Notes under the pieces: model-generated
Told to the model about the DNA's origin: nothing
Databases searched by the model: none
Seen by the model: only the letters and a program-made list of their open reading frames with translations
Translations under genes and position numbers: made by a program
Shown here: positions 1 through 5,461 of the stretch, in pieces
How positions within the stretch are numbered: position 1 is the first letter of the stretch
Layout: each line of letters opens with the position of its first letter
Source: Nitrospiraceae bacterium
GTDB lineage: Bacteria > Nitrospirota > Thermodesulfovibrionia > Thermodesulfovibrionales > UBA9159
Assembly: GCA_003453735.1 (NCBI GenBank)
Contig: DMNE01000321.1
Coordinates: 220 to 8,535, forward strand
Length of the DNA stretch: 8,316 bases
Reading direction: 5' to 3'

Positions 1-60
1 AAACTGCGCTACCTGCTGAAAGAGATACTCAATATCCGCGGCTGTAAATCGGGATGTCAT
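1..60 (-). CDS. Possible 5' end of a gene running off the left edge
   Basis: On the minus strand an ATG at 60 opens a frame that stays open to the window edge and reads MTSRFTAADIEYLFQQVAQF. The codons look ordinary and the peptide looks like a normal amphipathic protein start. No clear Shine-Dalgarno lies just upstream, and the same frame is also open further upstream, so the start is uncertain. The plus strand is open here too, so strand choice is not secure. Twenty residues are too few for a family assignment. Confidence 0.3.
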   Translation of the reverse strand, partial: MTSRFTAADIEYLFQQVAQF

Positions 61-371
61 CTTCACAGTAAGACTATAGGAGCAGTGCGATCGCAATATG
101 CTTATTACGCTTGCTTGCGACGTACGGTGTACTGTTAAAAAAGAGACTTTTCCCGAAGGCGTCTTTGTGTGCATTTGCAAAAGAAAGAGTCAACATCTAT
201 TTACCCATAACGTCCCCCGTACTGAACGCCCCTGGTGCAATTTTAAAAGACTGACGCCCGCCGTAATTGAGACATTTTGGGAAACAGTTTGCCCTGCCAG
301 TTTCAACCTAAGACACTCGCGAGTTGCAAACACTTTTCTTTTAACAAAGATTTAACATTGAGTTCATCATT
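61..371. other. Intergenic stretch without a convincing gene
   Basis: Short open frames occur here, including an 85-codon one from 98, but none has a ribosome binding site or a protein-like composition. Apart from the weak minus-strand hairpin at 137-166, I see no conserved element. Confidence 0.5.
137..166 (-). terminator. Candidate intrinsic terminator on the minus strand
   Basis: Read on the minus strand, a short stem is capped by a C(UUCG)G tetraloop. The outer AGAC/GTCT arms are separated from the CC/GG cap by an uneven internal loop, and the hairpin is followed by CTTTTTT. The tetraloop and the U-tract favour a terminator. The uneven stem and the lack of an obvious minus-strand gene ending here argue against it. 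Confidence 0.3.
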
Positions 372-400
372 TTGTACCAAACAATGTGGTTTACTATACT
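372..400 (+). promoter_or_regulatory. Sigma70-like promoter upstream of terminator and riboswitch
   Basis: TTGTAC at 372-377 and TATACT at 395-400 are separated by exactly 17 bp, a good match to a housekeeping promoter. Transcription would start near 407. The RNA would meet the intrinsic terminator at 454-500 first and the c-di-GMP riboswitch second. No other promoter is visible closer to the riboswitch. Confidence 0.5.
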
Positions 401-453
401 TGTTAATTTATTTGTGCGCGTCTTTTGCTGTCCTCCTGGAGGAACCAGGAAAC

Positions 454-500
454 CCGGATCGATCGTGGTGATAATCCAACGATCTGTCCGGTTTTTTTTT
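454..500 (+). terminator. Intrinsic terminator just before the riboswitch
   Basis: The arms are CCGGA (454-458) plus GATCGT (461-466) and ACGATC (479-484) plus TCCGG (487-491). They form an 11-bp stem with a 2x2 internal loop and a 12-nt loop, followed by nine T residues (492-500). This is a textbook intrinsic terminator. A promoter at 372-400 feeds it, so it either ends a short RNA of about 94 nt or attenuates transcription into the riboswitch. It cannot be the riboswitch's own expression platform in the usual order because it lies upstream of the aptamer. Confidence 0.75.
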
Positions 501-510
501 CGTAACATGC

Positions 511-588
511 TGCAAAGTTCAAGCCAAACCCACCGCAAGGTGGGGACGGAAAGCCACGGGTTCGCTACGGACAGCCGGGTTGCCTTTC
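511..588 (+). ncRNA. Cyclic di-GMP-I (GEMM) riboswitch aptamer
   Basis: The core matches the GEMM-I family. AAACC is followed by a perfect 6-bp stem, CCCACC (529-534) with GGTGGG (539-544), capped by a GNRA tetraloop GCAA (535-538). Then come the signature GGACGGAAAGCC (544-555), a compact second arm, and the 3' signature GACAGCCGGGTTGCC (570-584). The usual signature is GGACGCAAAGCC, so one core base is C-to-G here. By my alignment the base separating c-di-GMP from cGAMP sensing is G523, the c-di-GMP type, but alignment of that strand is by eye. The family usually controls surface, motility, pilus, cytochrome or secreted-protein genes. The gene directly downstream here is only a signal-peptide remnant. 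Confidence 0.85.
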
Positions 589-602
589 TCTGAAAGAGAG
601 AG
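584..602 (+). promoter_or_regulatory. Hairpin overlapping the riboswitch 3' strand, possible expression platform
   Basis: CTTTCTCT (584-591) can pair along its whole length with AGAGAGAG (595-602) around a GAA loop, with one G-U pair. Its left arm shares bases with the 3' strand of the aptamer's closing stem, so the two folds would compete. No U-tract follows directly. If it is a switch element, it may act through another downstream structure, such as GTAGT (643-647) pairing with ACTAC (656-660), rather than as a terminator. This is inference from base pairing only. Confidence 0.4.
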
Positions 603-639
603 TAGTCGACTTTTCATTCCTAAGGCAGCTAACAAGGAG

Positions 640-1125
640 TCAGTAGTCAGTCAATACTACAGGGAAAGAGGTGGAATATTGATCAAAAAAAGTCTTGTTG
701 TTGCTGTTGTAGCGCGTGCGGCTTTGGCAGGAATTGCTTTTGCAGGGGGCGTCAGCAATGTTATAGAGTTCCTCGCAAGCATAGGAACTATGACCTTTAA
801 CCACGGGAGCGCTTGACCCGGAACCCACTGTTACTGCTAGGCTGCTTTTCTTAAAGCCTGATTTTTCCGCCCACACCGCATAGGAGCCTGGAGCAACATT
901 CAAAAACTCGTAATTGCCCTCTGAATCGCTCACTGTCTTTCCCACAATGTTGTCGTTAGGTGCTTTAAGCAGAAGCTCTGCCCCGGAAAGAGGTCTTTCT
1001 AAAGCATCCTTAACCGACCCGTGAATTTCATCCGCTGCCGACGGAGCGGCATAAACTATAACTGCCGCCGTAACGAAAAACGCAAAGTTCAGAATAGCGC
1101 CCCCAAAAGAGATGATAAATCGCAT
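640..1125 (-). CDS. Secreted carboxypeptidase-regulatory-like domain protein, C-terminus probably replaced
   Basis: The 161-residue frame starts at ATG 1125 with a good Shine-Dalgarno, GGAGG, 5 nt upstream. Residues 1-32 form a signal peptide (hydrophobic stretch about 9-26, cleavage near VYAAPSAA). Residues 33-108 are a carboxypeptidase-regulatory-like beta-sandwich: EIHGSVKDA, then PLSGAELLL, TVSDSEGNYEF and APGSYAVWAEKSGF, the classic repeat of this fold. Such domains sit in periplasmic or surface proteins and bind no substrate by themselves. From about residue 112 the sequence is rich in Cys, Asn and Ser and lies antisense to the riboswitch-controlled signal peptide. The original C-terminus has therefore probably been lost or replaced. 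Export is likely; the specific function is unknown. Confidence 0.65.
   Translation of the reverse strand: MRFIISFGGAILNFAFFVTAAVIVYAAPSAADEIHGSVKDALERPLSGAELLLKAPNDNIVGKTVSDSEGNYEFLNVAPGSYAVWAEKSGFKKSSLAVTVGSGSSAPVVKGHSSYACEELYNIADAPCKSNSCQSRTRYNSNNKTFFDQYSTSFPVVLTDY
679..816 (+). pseudogene. Signal-peptide remnant of a c-di-GMP-controlled secreted protein
   Basis: After the riboswitch, a ribosome binding site (GAGGT at 668-672) precedes a TTG start at 679. The frame encodes 45 residues beginning MIKKSLVVAVVARAALAG, with a likely signal peptidase site at AFA|GG. This is a standard Sec signal peptide with a lysine n-region and hydrophobic core, except that an arginine interrupts the core. After about 30 residues the sequence loses protein character and becomes antisense to the minus-strand gene. 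I infer that it is the 5' stub of an exported protein, a common GEMM target type, whose mature part has been lost by rearrangement. A real very short secreted peptide is possible but less likely. Confidence 0.5.
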
Positions 1126-1376
1126 TACGGCCTCCAGCGTTCCAGTGCATTTTAAAAAAATGCGCCCAATGACGCATTGATCGTAAAATATTCTCGCGGT
1201 TCTTGATGCTTAGTTTGTGGTTCGATAGTTTAATAAAATAAATGCATATTTTGGATTACAGTAGTGTTACGATTTGGTTAAGAGACTATTTCAATAGTGC
1301 GCTCCTCATCGAAGAGTGGACAAAGTCAAGGCAACATTCTTTGTGAGTCAATTCGGTACCACATTGTCTCCCACCC
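1126..1376. other. Intergenic region between divergent units
   Basis: No gene is visible. It holds the upstream region of the minus-strand secreted-protein gene, including a 7-bp inverted repeat, GCATTTT (1147-1153) with AAAATGC (1157-1163). It also holds one copy of ACCACATT (1358-1365) that matches the operator-like palindrome further right. No convincing promoter for the minus-strand gene was found. Confidence 0.4.
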
Positions 1377-1400
1377 ACCACATTCAAAATGTGGTATAAT
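1377..1400 (+). promoter_or_regulatory. Extended -10 promoter overlapping a palindromic operator-like site
   Basis: TGGTATAAT (1392-1400) is a perfect extended -10 element (TGn plus TATAAT); no good -35 is visible. It overlaps a perfect 8-bp inverted repeat, ACCACATT (1377-1384) and AATGTGGT (1388-1395), with a 3-bp centre. A further direct copy of ACCACATT lies at 1358-1365. A dyad over the -10 fits a repressor site. Transcription would start near 1407 and run through a leader of about 300 nt into the 233-residue reading frame. Confidence 0.5.
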
Positions 1401-1406
1401 TTCCGA

Positions 1407-1713
1407 AAACTGCCATGGGAACTCTTTCTAGAGCATCATCACCATGGCATAAAATAACTCGGCTAAAGAGCTTTGAAGGAGAGAGGCTTGCTCGTAGTAA
1501 CTTCTCCACGAGGAAAAGAAAGGTAGTGTCCTGATGAAAACACTGCCAAAAGAGAACTTCGCTTGACAGCGTTGCAAAATCGCTCTTCGGTAGGAGAACG
1601 CCAGGGTACTTTGACCTGAGAAAGCTGGACGGGACAAAAGGTGTTCGCGTCTGCCATGGAAGGAGCAAATCACTCTCATTGAGAGTGCGAGATTATTACT
1701 TTATGGAAAAGAT
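1407..1713 (+). ncRNA. Long structured leader or small RNA, unrecognised
   Basis: No convincing protein is encoded here. TGCCATGG (1411-1418) can pair perfectly with CCATGGCA (1442-1449), enclosing a small CTCT/AGAG hairpin. A second TGCCATGG (1652-1659) could compete for the same partner over about 200 nt. A perfect 7-bp hairpin, CACTCTC (1671-1677) with GAGAGTG (1681-1687), stands 26 nt before the GTG start. These features suggest a folded 5' leader with alternative pairings, but I recognise no riboswitch family. The stretch may instead be decayed coding DNA. Confidence 0.3.
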
Positions 1714-2415
1714 GTGGAAAAAAACTCAATAGCTTTCCATCTTGGCGACTATAGGCAGAAGGGGCTCTATCTCCTTTTTGAGGATTCAAGCATAATCTCA
1801 CTTACAGAAAGAAATATAGAGCTTACCGCCAATAAATTTTGGGAAGATCCGAACAAAATACCTATCCAGATTAGAAAGGCCTCTGATTTTCAATTGTGTG
1901 AAATATGTCCTGAAAGAGGAAGGGAGGGTATCTGCCATTCCTTACGACCTGTTTTGCCGTTTCTTGAACTTATAGACCAGTATTCTTCTTTTGATAAAGT
2001 AACAGCTATGTATAGAGAAAATGACAACGGACTGTTGTACATTTCAGAAACCGCAATGCAAACTGCTTTGCAGTATATCTCTATTTTAAGCTTACTGTCT
2101 TACTGCAGAGTTGGGAGAAAATACTGGAAATACTATTACGGCGTAATCCCAATCATGGAAATCGATACCGCAGTCACGAGATTCTATTTAAATATTTATT
2201 GGCACCACCACGGCAAGATGGACGAAATTAATAATTTCATCTCAGAATTTAGGGCAAATATTTCTATTATAAGTGTAAATATAATAAAACGACTGAATCT
2301 GATCTGTAAGAAAGATGCATTTGTAAATGCGTTTATTAATGCGCACGTTTTTGTCGAACTTCTCTCGATGGATATGGAAGCAGTTCTTAAGAAGACTTTC
2401 CATACTCTTGGTTAA
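1714..2415 (+). CDS. Hypothetical protein of 233 residues with a Cys/His cluster
   Basis: I do not recognise the family. The frame starts at GTG 1714 behind a weak ribosome binding site (GGAAAAG); it is also open upstream to 1615, so the start is not certain. The protein has no signal peptide. It contains C62-x2-C65-x8-C74-H75, with the text CEICPERGREGICH, which could bind zinc or an iron-sulfur centre. A central segment around 118-130 (ALQYISILSLLSY) looks like a buried helix, followed by RKYWKYYYG and then YWHHHG at 162-167. The C-terminal third looks helical. The gene is visibly AT-rich compared with the copper and RNase R genes, hinting at a different origin. No neighbour suggests a role. 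Confidence 0.65.
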   Translation: MEKNSIAFHLGDYRQKGLYLLFEDSSIISLTERNIELTANKFWEDPNKIPIQIRKASDFQLCEICPERGREGICHSLRPVLPFLELIDQYSSFDKVTAMYRENDNGLLYISETAMQTALQYISILSLLSYCRVGRKYWKYYYGVIPIMEIDTAVTRFYLNIYWHHHGKMDEINNFISEFRANISIISVNIIKRLNLICKKDAFVNAFINAHVFVELLSMDMEAVLKKTFHTLG

Positions 2416-2652
2416 GTTTGACAACCGTTCTCCACGTAATTCGTCAAACATCATACGTGCACATCAATAATTTTCTGAGCCACCATTTGGATCATCCAGA
2501 TGTTTCTCACACATGACAAGGCCTCCATGACGCATCGTGCGCAAAGTCTTCACTGTTGTCTGAAGCCGAAACATTTTGCTTTGTTTTAACCACTATGCTT
2601 TTTATCAACATTGTGCATTGCGCATCTGCGGTCTTCGTCAGGACACTCCTCA
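2416..2652. other. Intergenic region with two dyads
   Basis: Directly after the stop codon, GTTTGAC (2416-2422) and GTCAAAC (2443-2449) form a perfect 7-bp inverted repeat with a 20-nt loop. CATTTGGAT (2484-2492) and ATCCAGATG (2494-2502) form a near-perfect 19-bp dyad. Neither is followed by a T-tract, so neither is a clear terminator. No gene is visible. Confidence 0.35.
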
Positions 2653-2886
2653 CTATTTCAATAAATTAATTAGACGTTTGCGTCTTTGCTTCTTTATGCA
2701 CATGTCCACTTGACTGAGTAGAAAAGATCGATCGTATTGCTTCAAGTAAAACTGCATTTTTTGTATTACTACAGAAAGAAGATGCCCGAATTCGCGTGCA
2801 AAAATGAGTATCCCCAGCAGTACAAAAAAAATTCCCACCACTATGAACGATGCCGCTTCTCTATTTATTGTTCTATGCAGCATCAA
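2653..2886 (-). CDS. Small single-pass membrane protein, unknown function
   Basis: The frame encodes 76 residues from ATG 2883, or 77 from the overlapping TTG at 2886. GGAGGAG at 2903-2897 lies 10 nt from the TTG and 13 nt from the ATG, slightly long but strong. A single membrane segment covers about residues 12-31 (SFIVVGIFFVLLGILIF). The C-terminal half is basic and probably cytoplasmic (KKQRRKR near the end). An extended -10 promoter at the right place upstream argues that this is a real gene rather than a chance frame. It matches no family I know and is the only gene in its transcription unit. Confidence 0.45.
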   Translation of the reverse strand: MMLHRTINREAASFIVVGIFFVLLGILIFAREFGHLLSVVIQKMQFYLKQYDRSFLLSQVDMCIKKQRRKRLINLLK

Positions 2887-2924
2887 ATTTACTCTACTCC
2901 TCCGTCTATTACTATTTGTAACAC

Positions 2925-2933
2925 ATTATACCA
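2925..2933 (-). promoter_or_regulatory. Extended -10 promoter of the small membrane protein gene
   Basis: On the minus strand the sequence reads TGGTATAAT, a perfect extended -10 element. The predicted start near 2918 gives a leader of about 32-35 nt carrying the GGAGGAG ribosome binding site. No good -35 is present; a tandem repeat occupies the position just upstream of it, which suggests activator-dependent transcription. Confidence 0.55.
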
Positions 2934-2955
2934 AACTTCGGATCTGTGTATAGAA

Positions 2956-2981
2956 ACACGTTTAACTGACACGTTTAACTG
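2956..2981 (-). repeat. Perfect tandem 13-bp direct repeat, likely activator site
   Basis: ACACGTTTAACTG occurs twice without a gap (2956-2968 and 2969-2981). Relative to the predicted minus-strand start near 2918 it spans about -38 to -63, next to the -35 region. That is where direct-repeat-binding activators commonly sit. It could instead be a simple replication-slippage duplication. Confidence 0.5.
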
Positions 2982-3341
2982 CATATTTTTGGAAAATCGT
3001 ACTAGTTGTGATTTATTTTGGCCGTTTAAGCAACAAATATGACCCGATACTACACTCTTATTGTGCCATTTTCTCTTACTGCACATAAATGGCATCTATC
3101 CAAAAGGATCATTGGAAATTTACAATTATACCAAGTACGTTTTGCTTAGTGTCACGCCCGGGAGATTTACCTTGTCAAGTATCTCCAATAGCTGGTGTCT
3201 TCAAATGCAGACCTTCTTATGTTCCTGTGATCGTGGATTACAAAGAAACGTAGCCACAAGGTTGGACCATAGTTGCGACTTCTCAGCAATCTAAACCAAT
3301 CTAAACGGTGATTCACTGCTAGATATGAGGGGGCACTGCAT
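2982..3341. other. Non-coding stretch of about 360 bp with one tandem duplication
   Basis: No frame here has both a ribosome binding site and protein-like composition. CAATCTAAAC is perfectly duplicated in tandem (3287-3296 and 3297-3306), about 35 bp upstream of the copC promoter. Otherwise I see nothing. Confidence 0.4.
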
Positions 3342-3370
3342 TTGCAATGAAGATTCAAACGCACTATAAT
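3342..3370 (+). promoter_or_regulatory. Sigma70 promoter of the copCD unit
   Basis: TTGCAA (3342-3347) and a perfect TATAAT (3365-3370) are separated by 17 bp. The predicted start near 3377 leaves a leader of about 65 nt before copC. The spacer has normal length, so the long-spacer architecture of MerR/CueR copper regulators is not present. No CopY-type box is visible. The 10-bp tandem repeat at 3287-3306 lies upstream and might bind a regulator. Confidence 0.6.
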
Positions 3371-3441
3371 GCAAGCATACAGTACACTTTCATCATCATC
3401 TGATTGCTGGTCTTATTTATATCTTTTCATAAGAGGTAAAC

Positions 3442-3840
3442 GTGGTAAAAGGCGCTGCAAGGGCTATAATGGTCCTCTTGCCAGCAGTTATGGTTTTGCT
3501 GCTTGGGACGGGTTTCGATCTCGCCGGTGCGCACGCAGTGGTCATTGAGTCCTCCCCAACGGATAACGAAGTGCTCACCAGTGCTCCCGGAGAGGTGGTA
3601 CTCCGCTTTAACGCAAAAATTGAAAAATCACTCGCCCGGGTTACCCTCGCCACGAGCGCTGGCCGGATAATTCCAATGCTTGCACCAATGAAGGAACACA
3701 GCCGTGCAACTCCCGACCGCCTGGTGATTACTCTGCCCAACATCGGACCAGGCGACTATCTTCTGCGTTACAAGGTTCTGTCAGTAGACGGCCACGTCGT
3801 GATCGGGGTGCTGCGCTTCAGTGTTGTAAGCAAACCATGA
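3442..3840 (+). CDS. copC: CopC-domain periplasmic copper-binding protein
   Basis: A GTG start follows AAGAGG with a 5-nt spacer. The 132-residue product has a signal peptide with a hydrophobic core about 9-25 and likely cleavage at LAGA|H. That leaves H31 as the mature N-terminus. The rest is one CopC beta-barrel: HAVVIESSPTDNEVL, then APGEVVLRFNAKIEKSL, and the C-terminal DGHVVIG. In CopC proteins the N-terminal His with the Asp and His of the DxH motif hold Cu(II). H31, D116 and H118 are all present. The Met/His-rich Cu(I) loop of some CopC proteins is not obvious. The gene ends 4 nt before the CopD gene, so the two should be co-expressed and jointly deliver or sequester copper at the inner membrane. 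Confidence 0.9.
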   Translation: MVKGAARAIMVLLPAVMVLLLGTGFDLAGAHAVVIESSPTDNEVLTSAPGEVVLRFNAKIEKSLARVTLATSAGRIIPMLAPMKEHSRATPDRLVITLPNIGPGDYLLRYKVLSVDGHVVIGVLRFSVVSKP

Positions 3841-3844
3841 GCTT

Positions 3845-5461
3845 ATGATATTTGTGGCTGGCTTGCTGGAGGTTCTCTTCAAGGCACTGGTGCTCATCGG
3901 TATGGCATCAGCAGTTGGCGGAGCTGTTTTCTGTCTTGTGGTGTTAAGGCCTCTAGAAAGCGTGGCCCTGCGTCGCGTGGAAAGCCTGAAGACCTCCCTC
4001 ATGCTTATTGTCTGCAGCAGCGGATTGCTAGCGTTTGCTCAGGGCATGGTTCTGCTGATAGAGCCTTGGGCCTTTGCTGATGAAACTGGGCGCTGGCCAC
4101 TCACCGAGTTCCTCACAACGCAGTTTGCACGCGCAAGTCTGCTGCACGCCTGCATGGGCCTCTTCCTTCTGGCAACCGCCATTTGGCTTCTTAAGCGCCC
4201 TGCTTCCCGTCTCGGCTGGGCGATGATGACTGTTACCCTGGTCCCACTTATGGCGAGCGGCGTCTGGCTAGTGCATGCGGCGAGTCATATAGATCATGCC
4301 GCGCAACTCATGACAGTTACCGTTGTCCATCAATTTAGTGCTTCGGTTTGGGCGGGAGGGGTTCTTCATCTTGCAGTTCTGCAACGGCCTATGAGAAATT
4401 CTCTTAAGGGAATGTGCCTTTGGCCAGCTGTGGTAGCGCGTTTTTCTCTGCTCGCGGTATTCTCTATTGCTACTCTCTTGGTAACAGCACTTTATCTGTC
4501 TCTGCATTACGTCAGGGATTGGAACGGGTTAATCGGTACTGCTTACGGCGCCATGGCCTTTACAAAAGCATCACTCCTTGCGTTGGTACTCGGCTTGGGT
4601 GCACTTAATTTCTTTAGTGTGCAACGCTGGATCCAGAGAAGTGATGGAAATGATGTTTCCAAACGGGCGCCTGCCTTGATTGAAGCCGAGATGTACATTG
4701 CAATGGTCATCCTGCTTGCTGCAGCAACGCTCAGTTCTCAGCCTCCGGCAGTCGATGTGCTCGCGGAACGAGCATCGCCTATGGAGGTGCTGCAAGTATT
4801 TTCGCCGAAGTTGCCCCAACTAACTCCACCCCCTCACCAGGAGATGCTTGCCCATGCCGCTTCCTCTTTCGACCTCCTCGCTCTCCCCAGCACCCTCGAT
4901 AAGATACAGAGTAACTTCAACCATAATATATGCGGTCTCCTCCTGCTCATCATCGGTATTTTCGCCATGCTCGCCCGTTCCGGAAAGCTGCGCTTTGTAC
5001 GCCACTGGCCTCTTCTCTTCTTGCTCCTGGCGCTTTTTATCCTCCTTGTAGGTGAACCAGCTGGCTGGCCTTTCGGCACCGAAGGGTTCTGGGAGACTCT
5101 CGTCATTCCTGAGGTACTCCAGCACAGGCTCGCAGCGCTTCTCGTCGCGAGTCTCGGCTTATTCGAGTGGCGTGTACGGACCAGAGATCTCGCTCATACT
5201 CGCTGGTGTTTTGCGTTCCCCTTACTGTGTCTGGCTGGGGGCGCACTGCTTTTGATCGGTTCCCACACTGCATTAGAGGTGAAGTCGGCATTCCTCAACG
5301 AAGTTTCTCACAATGCCATTGGTTTCCTGGCGGTCGGGATGGGGGTGGGGCGCTGGCTGGAACTCCGTCTCACAAGGCCCGCAAATCGTCTCCCCGGTCT
5401 TCTCTGGATAGCTTGCATGGTGCTGGTAAGTTTCGTGTTGCTCTTTTATAGGGAAGCCTGA
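3845..5461 (+). CDS. copD: CopD-family inner-membrane copper protein with extended C-terminal half
   Basis: The 538-residue polytopic membrane protein starts at ATG 3845, 4 nt after the copC stop. It has no real ribosome binding site, so translation is probably coupled. Transmembrane stretches are visible near 5-33, 51-72, 97-116, 124-144, 155-178, 198-221, 238-258 and 282-297. The CopD domain covers about 195-297, with the typical ARFSLLAVFSIATLL and GTAYGAMAFTKASLL text. VHQFSASVWAGGVLHLA (161-177) and H144, H148 and H151 supply likely copper ligands. A loop at 298-360 precedes a second membrane half (about 361-380, 388-402, 427-440, 456-473, 490-503, 517-534) carrying further His residues (H427, H474, H489). 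The family moves copper across, or works with CopC at, the inner membrane. The direction of transport is not shown by sequence. Confidence 0.85.
   Translation: MIFVAGLLEVLFKALVLIGMASAVGGAVFCLVVLRPLESVALRRVESLKTSLMLIVCSSGLLAFAQGMVLLIEPWAFADETGRWPLTEFLTTQFARASLLHACMGLFLLATAIWLLKRPASRLGWAMMTVTLVPLMASGVWLVHAASHIDHAAQLMTVTVVHQFSASVWAGGVLHLAVLQRPMRNSLKGMCLWPAVVARFSLLAVFSIATLLVTALYLSLHYVRDWNGLIGTAYGAMAFTKASLLALVLGLGALNFFSVQRWIQRSDGNDVSKRAPALIEAEMYIAMVILLAAATLSSQPPAVDVLAERASPMEVLQVFSPKLPQLTPPPHQEMLAHAASSFDLLALPSTLDKIQSNFNHNICGLLLLIIGIFAMLARSGKLRFVRHWPLLFLLLALFILLVGEPAGWPFGTEGFWETLVIPEVLQHRLAALLVASLGLFEWRVRTRDLAHTRWCFAFPLLCLAGGALLLIGSHTALEVKSAFLNEVSHNAIGFLAVGMGVGRWLELRLTRPANRLPGLLWIACMVLVSFVLLFYREA

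Noticed and set aside
287..330. GTTTGC/GCAAAC inverted arms as a CRISPR repeat or attachment site
   Set aside because: The arms are 6 bp only, there is no second copy, and no cas or integrase gene is nearby.
98..593. Short plus- and minus-strand frames over the promoter, terminator and riboswitch
   Set aside because: They cross a strong terminator and a structured RNA and have no protein-like composition.
1147..1163. GCATTTT/AAAATGC hairpin as a terminator
   Set aside because: It lies upstream of a gene start rather than after a gene, the stem is mostly A-T, and no T-tract follows on either strand.
1384..1679. Three overlapping minus-strand frames of 64-94 codons
   Set aside because: None has a convincing ribosome binding site, they compete with each other in different frames, and no motif is recognisable. 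The stretch is better explained as a leader on the plus strand.
2242..2454. Minus-strand 70-codon frame antisense to the 233-residue protein gene
   Set aside because: The plus-strand frame is much longer and covers nearly all of it; no start signals.
2737..3364. Plus- and minus-strand frames of 65-101 codons between the small membrane protein gene and copC
   Set aside because: No ribosome binding sites, unlikely amino acid composition, and overlap with promoter and repeat elements.
4820..5291. Several frames of 62-101 codons inside copD on both strands
   Set aside because: Shadows of the copD coding frame, whose product is recognisable along its whole length.
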